Assembly (NCBI GenBank): GCA_023665755.1 | Contig: JAMPDF010000002.1 | Location: 439,549 to 503,548, forward strand | DNA length: 64,000 nucleotides | From: Prevotella sp. | GTDB taxonomy: Bacteria; Bacillota_I; Bacilli_A; ML615J-28; CAG-313 | Direction of reading: 5' to 3' | Shown: positions 16,321 to 23,841 of the stretch, piece after piece | Numbering within the stretch: the stretch's first letter is position 1 | How the letters are laid out: every line of letters starts with the position of its first letter | Made by a program: the position numbers and the translations under genes | Notes under the pieces: model-generated | What the model saw: the letters and a program-made list of their open reading frames with translations, nothing else | Told to the model about the DNA's origin: nothing | The model's database searches: none

Positions 16321-17691
16321 ATGAATCAAGATTACGTTGAAAAGATATTAACATTAATTAGATCACATTCTTCATTAGAGGAAAAACGCAGTGCTCTTTC
16401 TCAATATCATGAAAATGATATTGCCAAAGTATTTCCATTTTTGACAAAGGAAGAAAGACAACAACTCTATTTGCTCTTCAATCAAGATGTTTTATCAGAT
16501 ATTTTTAGTTACTTAGAAGAACCAGCTGAATATTTTGAGGAATTGTCTACAGATGCTGCGGCGGATATCTTAGAAAATATGGATACAGATGATGCTATCG
16601 ATATTTTAGAAGAATTAGAAGAACAAGATCGTAATGAATTAATTGAATTGATGGATCAAGAAGCGGTTGATGATATCAAACTAATCACCTCTTATGATGA
16701 AAATGTAATTGGAAGTAAAATGACAACGAACTATGTTGCCATATCAAAAGATGCGACTGTTAGACAAGCGATGAAAAAAATGATAGAAGAGGCTGCTGTC
16801 AATGATAATATTTCAACGCTTTATTTTGTTGATATGGATAATCATTTTTTTGGTGCTATGGATTTAAGAGATTTGATTTTAGCTAGGGAAAATCAAAATT
16901 TAAAAGAATTGATCAAAACCTCCTATCCATACTTAAATGCAACAGAGGAAGTGAGTGCATGTTTAGAAAAAATTCAGGAGTATGCACTTGACTCTATCCC
17001 GGTATTAGATGAAGAAAAACATTTAGTTGGTGTAATTACGAGTGATGATGTCGTTGAAGTAGTTCAAGATGAATTGAGTGATGACTATGCTAAGTTAGCA
17101 GGTTTATCTAGTGAGGAGGACTTAGATGAGTCTATCTTTACATCAATCAAAAAAAGAGTGCCATGGTTATTGATTTTACTTGGTTTAGGTCTTGTGACAA
17201 GTCTATTGATTTCTAGTTTTGAAAAAGTTGTTGCGGCACTACCACTTATTGTGTTTTTTCAATCATTAATTTTAGATATGGCAGGAAATACAGGAACGCA
17301 ATCGCTTGCTGTAACAATTCGTGTGTTATCTAGCGAAAGAACAACAAGTAAGGATATTGCCAAATTGATTTTTAAAGAGATTCGTGTAGGTTTTATCAAT
17401 GGTCTGTGTATTGGATTGATGAGTTTTCTTTCTGTTTTTCTCTTTATTTATTTTGTTCAGAATGAGACATTATTGGATAATTTTAAAATTGCCCTTTCTG
17501 TAGGTGTAAGTATGCTTGGATCAATGCTAATCGCTAGTTTAGCAGGAAGTGCCATACCTGTTATATTTAAGAAATGCAAAATTGATCCCGCTGTTGCATC
17601 AGGTCCACTCATTACCACTATCAATGATGTGATTGCAGTTGTGATTTATTACGGACTTGCTTGGATAATGTTTGCTTCTTTAATAGGTTAA
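16321..17691 (+). CDS. mgtE: Magnesium transporter MgtE
   Basis: 456 residues, typical MgtE. The acidic N-terminal superhelical domain (D-I-L-E-E-L-E-E-Q-D-R-N-E-L-I-E) and two CBS domains (about 135-255) form the cytoplasmic Mg2+ gate. Five membrane helices occupy about 285-455, including the conserved D-M-A-G-N-T-G-T-Q and G-P-L-I-T-T-I-N-D segments that line the pore. AGGAGG precedes the ATG. Only 72 nt separate it from ffh and no Mg2+-sensing leader of M-box size fits there. It ends at a strong terminator. Confidence 0.96.
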   Translation: MNQDYVEKILTLIRSHSSLEEKRSALSQYHENDIAKVFPFLTKEERQQLYLLFNQDVLSDIFSYLEEPAEYFEELSTDAAADILENMDTDDAIDILEELEEQDRNELIELMDQEAVDDIKLITSYDENVIGSKMTTNYVAISKDATVRQAMKKMIEEAAVNDNISTLYFVDMDNHFFGAMDLRDLILARENQNLKELIKTSYPYLNATEEVSACLEKIQEYALDSIPVLDEEKHLVGVITSDDVVEVVQDELSDDYAKLAGLSSEEDLDESIFTSIKKRVPWLLILLGLGLVTSLLISSFEKVVAALPLIVFFQSLILDMAGNTGTQSLAVTIRVLSSERTTSKDIAKLIFKEIRVGFINGLCIGLMSFLSVFLFIYFVQNETLLDNFKIALSVGVSMLGSMLIASLAGSAIPVIFKKCKIDPAVASGPLITTINDVIAVVIYYGLAWIMFASLIG

Positions 17692-17731
17692 CTTTGGGCT
17701 AAGTATATAAAATTAAATTGATTAGAATAAT

Positions 17732-17761
17732 AAAAAATGGTTCAATATGAACCATTTTTTT
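17732..17761 (+). terminator. mgtE terminator
   Basis: Stem AAAAAATGGTTCA / TGAACCATTTTTT with a 3-nt loop; the symmetric A and T tracts could stop transcription from both directions, including any read-through from ruvA. Confidence 0.88.
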
Positions 17762-17833
17762 ACTTAAGTAATAGGATGAAATATCGATTATATAATATAA
17801 GGAATAGTGGGTTCGATTCCAAATTTATTTATA

Positions 17834-17862
17834 TTGCAAAAAGAAGCAAAATAGTGTATAAT
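17834..17862 (+). promoter_or_regulatory. Orphan promoter directed into the 3' end of ruvA
   Basis: TTGCAA (17834-17839), 17-bp spacer, TATAAT (17857-17862) on the plus strand. The gene immediately downstream, ruvA, lies on the minus strand and its stop codon is at 17867, so transcripts would be antisense to ruvA and could continue into ruvB. It is well placed to be the former promoter of an intact ruvAB operon. Confidence 0.65.
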
Positions 17863-17863
17863 A

Positions 17864-17874
17864 GAATTAATTCT
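17864..17874. repeat. Left inverted repeat flanking ruvA
   Basis: GAATTAATTCT at 17864-17874 is the inverted counterpart (10 of 11 bases) of AGAATTAAATC at 18487-18497. It covers the ruvA stop codon. The site lies in a 12-bp palindrome, AGAATTAATTCT (17863-17874). Confidence 0.5.
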
Positions 17875-18436
17875 TTTTAAGCCGTTTTAGGGCATTTTTT
17901 ACTGCATCACTTAGTGAAATAGTATCACTAACGTCTAAATCTTTGGTGGCTTGCTTAATTTCATTGTTGTTGTATCCCAAAGATTTTAGTGCCAAAATGA
18001 CGTTATTTTTCTTTTCATTGGAAAAATCCTGAGTATCTTGATGAAAATCAATCTTGCCTTTTAAGTCAAGAACAATTTGTTGACTTAATTTTGGCCCTAT
18101 TCCTGGAAATTGACCAAAAAATTTTGAATTGCTATCATCTAATGCTTGAATAATTTCCTCAGGAGTACTAGAGGCAAGAATTGCTAGTGCACCTTTTGGC
18201 CCAAGACCTTTTACATTGATGAGATTTTCAAACATATCTCTAGTAGTAGAAGAACTAAAGCCAAATAGTTCATGAGCATCCTCACGGACATGATAATGTA
18301 AGTAAAGCGTCATAGGTGTGTTACATTCAAATTGATATGGATTGGGTACTTTGACTAAATAGCCAATTTGTCCTACCTCAAATGTAATATGTGTGGCACA
18401 AATTTCTGTTGCCTGGCCTTTAAAATATCGGTACAT
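17867..18436 (-). CDS. ruvA: Holliday junction DNA helicase subunit RuvA
   Basis: 189 residues. RuvA tetramers bind four-way junctions and recruit RuvB for branch migration. The OB-fold N domain (M-Y-R-Y-F-K-G...V-G-Q-I-G-Y-L-V) is followed by the helix-hairpin-helix domain (L-I-N-V-K-G-L-G-P-K-G-A-L-A and F-P-G-I-G-P-K-L-S-Q-Q-I-V-L-D-L-K) and a C-terminal UBA-like domain that contacts RuvB (A-L-K-S-L-G-Y-N-N-N-E-I). The start at 18436 is chosen because GGAGG precedes it on the minus strand; an upstream ATG at 18448 overlaps that site. It is divergent from ruvB, whereas in nearly all bacteria ruvA precedes ruvB on the same strand. No defect is visible in the protein. Confidence 0.95.
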   Translation of the reverse strand: MYRYFKGQATEICATHITFEVGQIGYLVKVPNPYQFECNTPMTLYLHYHVREDAHELFGFSSSTTRDMFENLINVKGLGPKGALAILASSTPEEIIQALDDSNSKFFGQFPGIGPKLSQQIVLDLKGKIDFHQDTQDFSNEKKNNVILALKSLGYNNNEIKQATKDLDVSDTISLSDAVKNALKRLKKN

Positions 18437-18470
18437 AGGAACCTCCATAAGAAATATAGTTAGATAATTT

Positions 18471-18499
18471 ATTATATCATAAAAATAGAATTAAATCAA
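18471..18499 (-). promoter_or_regulatory. ruvA promoter (minus strand)
   Basis: Read on the minus strand: TTGATT (18499-18494), 17-bp spacer, TATAAT (18476-18471). The -35 box partly consists of the right inverted repeat. Confidence 0.6.
18487..18497. repeat. Right inverted repeat flanking ruvA
   Basis: AGAATTAAATC, inverted match to 17864-17874. Flipping the segment between the two copies would put ruvA on the plus strand about 22 nt upstream of ruvB. Confidence 0.5.
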
Positions 18500-18516
18500 A
18501 GAAAAGGGTGATGGTC

Positions 18517-19515
18517 TTGGATAATATTATGGACAAAAAAATGATAGATGGCGATGAGATTGAGTCCTCTCTTCGACCTCAAAGGTTAAAAGAATATGTG
18601 GGGCAGTTGGAACTGAAAGAAATGATGGAAATATTTATTCATACAGCAAAATTGCGTCATGAGAGTTTAGATCATGTGTTATTATATGGTCCTCCAGGAC
18701 TAGGCAAGACGACGCTTGCCCACATCATTGCCAATGAAATGAACACAGGGATTAAAATTACTACAGGCCCTGCATTATCTAGACCAGGCGATCTTGCTGC
18801 AATATTATCCTCTCTCGAGCCTGGTGACATATTATTTATTGATGAAATTCACCGGATACCTAAAGTCATAGAAGAAATTTTGTATTCTGCTATGGAAGAT
18901 TATGCGATTGATATTGTAATGGGAAAAGATGCTGCTGCTTCTACGTTACGCATAGATTTACCACCATTTACTTTAGTTGGTGCGACAACACGTTTTGGAG
19001 ATTTAACAGCACCTATGCGCGATCGGTTTGGTATAGTGCATCAATTGAAATATTATGATATGGAAGAATTAGCCACCATTATTGAACGGACATCGAGAAT
19101 TTTTCATTTTCCAATTGACAAAGATGCAACTTATGAGTTAGCTAGACGTTCTCGCGGGACGCCACGTATTGCCAATCGCTTATTTAGAAGAATCCGTGAT
19201 TTTGCTCAATATGAGAATTCAAGTCACATATCAGTAGATATAACGGATTATGCCTTGAATAAACTGGATATTGATAAAGCAGGGTTAGATATCACTGACC
19301 GAAAATATCTTCTGGGTTTGATTGAACGATTTAAAGGGGGGCCAGCAGGACTTGAGGCACTTGCTGCGACTATTTCCGAAGAAACTGTTACCTTAGAAGA
19401 TGTCAATGAACCCTATTTATTACAAGAGGGATTTATTATTCGTACGCATAGAGGGCGAATGGTGACGGAAAAAGCGTATGAACATTTGGGATATAAAAAG
19501 GGAGGCTTATTTTGA
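18517..19515 (+). CDS. ruvB: Holliday junction DNA helicase RuvB
   Basis: 332 residues. RuvB is the AAA+ motor of branch migration. Walker A is G-P-P-G-L-G-K-T-T-L-A, Walker B L-F-I-D-E-I-H-R, sensor 1 G-A-T-T-R-F-G-D-L, and the arginine finger region A-P-M-R-D-R-F-G. The C-terminal winged helix ends with F-I-I-R-T-H-R-G-R-M-V-T. The TTG at 18517 is preferred since AAAAGGGTG lies 8 nt upstream; GTG 18508 and ATG 18511 fall within that site. No strong promoter is visible just upstream, which fits the idea that ruvB once relied on, or still uses, the promoter at 17834-17862. Its stop overlaps the queA start by 4 nt. Confidence 0.96.
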   Translation: MDNIMDKKMIDGDEIESSLRPQRLKEYVGQLELKEMMEIFIHTAKLRHESLDHVLLYGPPGLGKTTLAHIIANEMNTGIKITTGPALSRPGDLAAILSSLEPGDILFIDEIHRIPKVIEEILYSAMEDYAIDIVMGKDAAASTLRIDLPPFTLVGATTRFGDLTAPMRDRFGIVHQLKYYDMEELATIIERTSRIFHFPIDKDATYELARRSRGTPRIANRLFRRIRDFAQYENSSHISVDITDYALNKLDIDKAGLDITDRKYLLGLIERFKGGPAGLEALAATISEETVTLEDVNEPYLLQEGFIIRTHRGRMVTEKAYEHLGYKKGGLF

Positions 19516-20537
19516 AAGTAGCAGATTTTGATTATAATTTACCAGAAGAATTGATTGCGCAAACTCCACTAGAAAATAGAACTGATTCTAGGTTATTGGT
19601 TTTGGATAAGATAACAGGAAATATAGAACATAAGCATTTTTATGACATAGTTGATTATTTAACAGATCAGGATGTTTTAGTGCTGAATGATACAAAAGTT
19701 TATCCATCACGCATCTATGGAAAAAAGACAGATACTGATGCATCTATTGAATTGCTATTGCTCAAAGAAGTAGCGAAAGATGAATGGGTGGCTTTGACCC
19801 GTCCTGCAAGACGTGTCAAAACAGGAACACAAATATCTTTTGGGAATGGCTTATTGATAGCAACTTGCATAGAGGAAAAAGCAGATGGTGAAAGAAGATA
19901 CCAAATGACCTATCAAGGTATATTTTTAGAAATATTAGAACAAATAGGCACGATGCCATTACCGCCATACATTCATGAGAAATTAGAGGATGGTTCTCGT
20001 TATCAAACGGTATATGCAAAAGATTATGGTAGTGCTGCGGCACCTACTGCGGGTTTACACTTTACCCAAGAATTATTAGAACGGGTAAAAGCAAAAGGTG
20101 TACAAATTGAATATGTGACATTACATGTTGGATTAGGTACATTCAGGCCTGTCATGAGTGAAACAATTGAGGAACATCATATGCATAGTGAGGCATACCA
20201 AATGACAAAAGAAACCGCAATGGCTTTGAATCAAGCCAAGGCAGCAGGAAAAAGGATTATTAGTGTAGGAACGACTTCAACAAGAACATTGGAAAGTATT
20301 ATGACCAAATATGGTTGTTTTCGGGAGTGTCATGAATCGACCAATATTTTCATCTATCCACCATATCCATTTCAAGCGGTCGATGCCTTGATTACTAATT
20401 TTCACTTACCAAAGTCAACTTTAATCATGTTGGTAAGTGCTTTAGCGGGAAGAGAACATGTACTTGAAGCATATCGCATTGCGGTTCAAGAAAAGTATCG
20501 CTTCTTTTCTTTTGGCGATGCAATGTTTATCAAATAA
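19512..20537 (+). CDS. queA: S-adenosylmethionine:tRNA ribosyltransferase-isomerase
   Basis: 341 residues. QueA transfers and isomerises the ribosyl group of SAM onto preQ1-modified tRNA to make epoxyqueuosine in the queuosine pathway. Family landmarks: the N-terminal F-D-Y-N-L-P-E-E-L-I-A-Q-T-P, L-N-D-T-K-V, P-T-A-G-L-H-F-T, H-V-G-L-G-T-F-R-P-V, G-T-T-S-T-R-T-L-E-S and I-T-N-F-H-L-P-K-S-T-L. The start is TTG 19512, with GGAGG 9 nt upstream, and it overlaps ruvB (ATTTTGA junction). ruvB-queA order is conserved in Bacillota; the usual next gene tgt is absent here. Confidence 0.97.
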   Translation: MKVADFDYNLPEELIAQTPLENRTDSRLLVLDKITGNIEHKHFYDIVDYLTDQDVLVLNDTKVYPSRIYGKKTDTDASIELLLLKEVAKDEWVALTRPARRVKTGTQISFGNGLLIATCIEEKADGERRYQMTYQGIFLEILEQIGTMPLPPYIHEKLEDGSRYQTVYAKDYGSAAAPTAGLHFTQELLERVKAKGVQIEYVTLHVGLGTFRPVMSETIEEHHMHSEAYQMTKETAMALNQAKAAGKRIISVGTTSTRTLESIMTKYGCFRECHESTNIFIYPPYPFQAVDALITNFHLPKSTLIMLVSALAGREHVLEAYRIAVQEKYRFFSFGDAMFIK

Positions 20538-20563
20538 AGAAAATCAAAACGAGGAGGAATAGT

Positions 20564-21166
20564 ATGTATCAAATTATCACTATAGGAAGAGAGTTTGGTA
20601 GTGGAGGACGAGAATTTGGTAGGAGACTTGCGGAAGAATTAGGATATGAGTATTATGATAAAGAGATTATTACAGAAATTTCTAAACATACATCACTATC
20701 AGAAGAGTATGTTCAAGATATTATTGAGAAAAAACCACATCGGTTATATCCAATTACAATTGGTCAAAGTTTGACAGGGCATGAAAATTATGAATTGCAA
20801 CAAGTTCAAATGGTGTTTCAAGCACAATGTGAAATTATAGAACGCTTGGCCACACAGTCTAATTGTGTCATTGTAGGAAGATGTGCAGATTATATCTTAA
20901 GAGAATATCAGCCATATCGTATTTTTATTTATGCACAAATGGATAGTAAAGTCAAACGATGCATAGAACGAAATAGTGCATCTAGCACGTATACAGAAAA
21001 ACAAATTCGCAAACATATTGCACGATTAGACAAAGAAAGGGCCAAGTATTATCAATACTATACAGGTCAAAAATGGGGAAAGATTCAAAATTATGATTTG
21101 TGTATCAACACAACACATACTATAATTAAAGATATTGTTCCACTCATTGCAAAAATGTTTCAATAA
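20564..21166 (+). CDS. Cytidylate kinase-like family protein
   Basis: 200 residues. P-loop at the N terminus: T-I-G-R-E-F-G-S-G-G-R-E-F-G-R-R-L-A, typical of the cytidylate-kinase-like (AAA_26) family rather than of Cmk proper, which begins I-A-I-D-G-P-x-G-S-G-K. A further family segment is C-V-I-V-G-R-C-A-D-Y-I-L. The basic helix K-Q-I-R-K-H-I-A-R-L-D-K-E-R-A-K-Y-Y carries likely phosphate-binding arginines. Substrate is not established for this family. GAGGAGG precedes the ATG; it follows queA by 26 nt and may be co-transcribed. A large bidirectional terminator follows. Confidence 0.88.
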   Translation: MYQIITIGREFGSGGREFGRRLAEELGYEYYDKEIITEISKHTSLSEEYVQDIIEKKPHRLYPITIGQSLTGHENYELQQVQMVFQAQCEIIERLATQSNCVIVGRCADYILREYQPYRIFIYAQMDSKVKRCIERNSASSTYTEKQIRKHIARLDKERAKYYQYYTGQKWGKIQNYDLCINTTHTIIKDIVPLIAKMFQ

Positions 21167-21169
21167 AAC

Positions 21170-21232
21170 AAAAAAACTCACCTTTTTGTCCATTCGTTTT
21201 TTAACGAATAGGTTTTAAAAGTGAGTTTTTTA
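21170..21232. terminator. Bidirectional terminator between convergent genes
   Basis: Long stem AAAAAACTCAC (21171-21181) / GTGAGTTTTTT (21221-21231) extended by TTTT/AAAA pairs, enclosing an inner hairpin ATTCGTT / AACGAAT (21192-21198 and 21203-21209). Symmetric A and T tracts serve both strands. Confidence 0.85.
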
Positions 21233-21772
21233 TTATTTAATTTTTCTTCCACAAGAAGGGCAAAAACGGTCCGTTTTTTCAAGTGATTCACCGCATCCAG
21301 GACAAAATAATATCAAATAGTCATCATCAATAGAATCTTCATGTAAGGTAGAATCAGTTATCTTTTCTTGTTTTGTCCCTTTAAATGTTCGAATAATTTG
21401 TATAATCAAAATAATGATGACTAAGAAAAAAGGAATAAAAAACAAAATCAAAGGAAATGATAACTGATCACTCTTGAAGAGCATAGTGACCATAAAAAGT
21501 AAAATGCTTGTCCAAATAAGAGTGAAGAAAATCAAAAAGATGCCAGAAATAATATTTCCGTGTTTTGTTTGTCCTGTACCTTGATATGTAGTATTAGAAA
21601 AGTCGGTAGAAGTATCTGAGCGTAGGATATATTGTTCATCTCCCTCATTTTTTGTATGGGAAGATGAAGTATTTTTTTGGGTAGTTTGTTTGATGCTTGC
21701 AACGATAATCACAATTATCATTGCAGTGAAAAAAATTGAAATGATGATTGGAAAAAATGAAAATAATTCCAT
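21233..21772 (-). CDS. Membrane protein with C-terminal zinc ribbon
   Basis: 179 residues, function unknown. A membrane helix at about residues 4-26, a polar Ser/Thr-rich segment, two closely spaced helices at about 74-97 and 106-130, then a cytoplasmic tail ending in a zinc ribbon: C-P-G-C-G-E-S-L ... F-C-P-S-C-G-R-K-I. The start at 21772 has AAAGGAGTG upstream; a GTG at 21784 falls inside that ribosome binding site. A possible -10 (TATACT) lies at 21803-21798 on the minus strand. Similar zinc-ribbon membrane proteins are common and uncharacterised in Bacillota. Confidence 0.75.
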   Translation of the reverse strand: MELFSFFPIIISIFFTAMIIVIIVASIKQTTQKNTSSSHTKNEGDEQYILRSDTSTDFSNTTYQGTGQTKHGNIISGIFLIFFTLIWTSILLFMVTMLFKSDQLSFPLILFFIPFFLVIIILIIQIIRTFKGTKQEKITDSTLHEDSIDDDYLILFCPGCGESLEKTDRFCPSCGRKIK

Positions 21773-21900
21773 AAGATAGCACACTCCTTTTGAACATAGT
21801 ATAGCATAAATTGAAAAAAATGTTTCTTTTTTTGCTTGATGAATAGGAAAAAATTGAATAATAAAAACAAAAAATATGTCAAAAAATAACGATAGAAAAA

Positions 21901-21956
21901 CTAGAAAATGCCATTTGAAAAAAATAATTTTACTAACAATTGCATATATTTTCTAG
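21901..21956. promoter_or_regulatory. Inverted repeat around the glg promoter
   Basis: CTAGAAAAT (21901-21909) and ATTTTCTAG (21948-21956) are perfect 9-bp inverted arms 38 bp apart. The second lies in the spacer of the glgB promoter. This could be a pair of half-operators; no regulator is identified. Confidence 0.35.
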
Positions 21957-21968
21957 ATGTGGTATAAT
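21940..21968 (+). promoter_or_regulatory. Promoter of the glycogen operon
   Basis: TTGCAT (21940-21945), 17-bp spacer, TATAAT (21963-21968), 25 bp before the glgB start codon. Confidence 0.78.
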
Positions 21969-21993
21969 AAGGAAAAAGAAGGAGATATTGGAA

Positions 21994-23841
21994 ATGGAAG
22001 AAAAAGGAATATATTATTTTCATCAAGGTACCAATTATCGCGCTTATGAACTGATGGGAGCACATTACACAAAAGAGTGTACTACTTTTCGAGTGTTTGC
22101 CCCTCATGCAAAAATCGTTTCTGTTGTAGGAGAGTTCAATGCATGGGATACCACGAGACATGTGATGCAAAAAATATCTGATGGAGGCATCTATGAAATT
22201 ACCATTTCTCATGTCCCATTATTTGCTTGTTATCAATATGCGATTGTCACTTTTGACAATCGAACTTTATTCAAAAGTGATCCTTACGGGTTTCATGCAG
22301 AATGTAGACCAGAAAAAGCGTCCAAAGTATATGATTTAAGTGGATATACATTTCAAGATAGTCAGTGGATGGCTAAAAGACAACAACATCAAGCTTTAGA
22401 TCAACCCTTAAATATTTATGAGGTCCATTTGGGTTCTTGGAAGCGATATCAAGACGGAAGTGTTTTTGATTATGTCAAATTAGCAGAAGAAATTTCTGAT
22501 TATGCGGTGGCAATGGGATATACGCATATTGAGGTGATGCCCTTAGCAGAATATCCTTATGATCCTTCTTGGGGATATCAAGTGATAGGATACTATGCTG
22601 TAACAGCTAGATATGGTACACCACATGATTTTATGCGATTTGTGGACATCTGCCACCAAAAAAATATAGGCGTTATTATGGACTGGGTGCCAGGACATTT
22701 TGCCAAGGATGCGCATGGTTTAATTGAGTTTGATGGAACTGAAACCTATGAGCCATCTGATAATACCAAAAAGGAACATGAGGGTTGGGGGACGAGATGT
22801 TTTGATTATGGAAAGAATGAAGTGCAATCTTTTCTTGTTTCAAATGCGATGTTTTGGTTAGATCAATTTCATATTGATGGAATCCGAGTGGATGCGGTAG
22901 CATCAATGTTGTATTTAGATTATGGAAGAAAAGAAGGTCAGTGGCATAAAAATAGCCAGGGAACGAATATCAATTTAGAAGCAGTAAGTTTTATCCAAAA
23001 AGTCAATCATATTGTGCATGAGTATTATCCAGGTGTTTTGATGATTGCAGAAGAATCAACTGCCTTTCCAAAAATCACAGTCCCTACTCAATATGGCGGA
23101 TTAGAATTTGATTATAAGTGGAATATGGGATGGATGAACGATACATTAACTTATATGAAAACTGATCCGATGTATCGTAGATATCATCACGATCAATTGA
23201 CTTTTCAGATGACTTATATCTATAGTGAGCATTATATTCTTCCTTTGTCTCATGATGAGGTAGTGCATATGAAAGGTTCACTTATTAATAAAATGCCAGG
23301 TGATTATAGTATGAAATTTGCGGCACTAAAGACCTATTTGATGTATATGATGACTCATCCAGGTAAAAAGTTATTATTTATGGGGGGGGAAATAGGTCAA
23401 TTTAGGGAGTGGAGTGAATCAAGAGAATTAGATTGGTCGGTATTAAATTACGAAAGTCACCAAGGTTTAAAACAATTTGTATGCGATATCAATTATTTGT
23501 ATAAAAATGAAAAGGCACTATATCAAAATGAAACCAATTGGAATGGGTTTTTATGGAATAGTGTAAATGATAAAGATCATAATATACTTTCTTATCGTAG
23601 GATATCAAATGAGCAAGAGACGATAGATGTCATTTTAAATTTTGCGGCATGTGATTGGAAAGATTATGTATTATCGATTGAAGATGGAACATATGAAGTT
23701 GCTATAGCAACCTCAGATCAAATATATGGGGGATGGACAAACTTAAAAAGACGTGAATTTGTTGTAGAACATCATCAACTTAGAATCAATGTACCAGCTA
23801 GTACAGGAATAATATTAAGGAAGGTAAAAAATTATGTATAG
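21994..23841 (+). CDS. glgB: 1,4-alpha-glucan branching enzyme
   Basis: 615 residues, GH13 enzyme introducing alpha-1,6 branches into glycogen. The N-terminal CBM48-like domain (F-R-V-F-A-P-H-A-K-I-V-S-V-V-G-E-F-N-A-W-D) is followed by the TIM barrel with Y-E-V-H-L-G-S-W, the nucleophile region G-I-R-V-D-A-V-A-S-M-L-Y-L-D, the acid I-A-E-E-S-T-A and the L-S-H-D-E-V-V-H motif. ATG 21994 follows AAGGAG; translation from the earlier in-frame ATG at 21940 would begin at the promoter and is rejected. First gene of glgB-C-D-A-P; overlaps glgC by 8 nt. Confidence 0.97.
   Translation: MEEKGIYYFHQGTNYRAYELMGAHYTKECTTFRVFAPHAKIVSVVGEFNAWDTTRHVMQKISDGGIYEITISHVPLFACYQYAIVTFDNRTLFKSDPYGFHAECRPEKASKVYDLSGYTFQDSQWMAKRQQHQALDQPLNIYEVHLGSWKRYQDGSVFDYVKLAEEISDYAVAMGYTHIEVMPLAEYPYDPSWGYQVIGYYAVTARYGTPHDFMRFVDICHQKNIGVIMDWVPGHFAKDAHGLIEFDGTETYEPSDNTKKEHEGWGTRCFDYGKNEVQSFLVSNAMFWLDQFHIDGIRVDAVASMLYLDYGRKEGQWHKNSQGTNINLEAVSFIQKVNHIVHEYYPGVLMIAEESTAFPKITVPTQYGGLEFDYKWNMGWMNDTLTYMKTDPMYRRYHHDQLTFQMTYIYSEHYILPLSHDEVVHMKGSLINKMPGDYSMKFAALKTYLMYMMTHPGKKLLFMGGEIGQFREWSESRELDWSVLNYESHQGLKQFVCDINYLYKNEKALYQNETNWNGFLWNSVNDKDHNILSYRRISNEQETIDVILNFAACDWKDYVLSIEDGTYEVAIATSDQIYGGWTNLKRREFVVEHHQLRINVPASTGIILRKVKNYV

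Noticed and set aside
17791..17806. 16-bp sequence TATAATATAAGGAATA shared with 63909-63924
   Set aside because: In an AT-rich 64-kb window a chance 16-bp match is expected about once; no other similarity surrounds the two copies.
17807..17820. GTGGGTTCGATTCC, resembling a tRNA T arm
   Set aside because: The pairing strand after the loop (CCAAAT) does not match and no acceptor, D or anticodon stem precedes it; at most a tRNA-derived remnant, and possibly chance.
21901..22212. Minus-strand frame over the glgB promoter
   Set aside because: Overlaps the glgB start and promoter, no ribosome binding site, no family resemblance.
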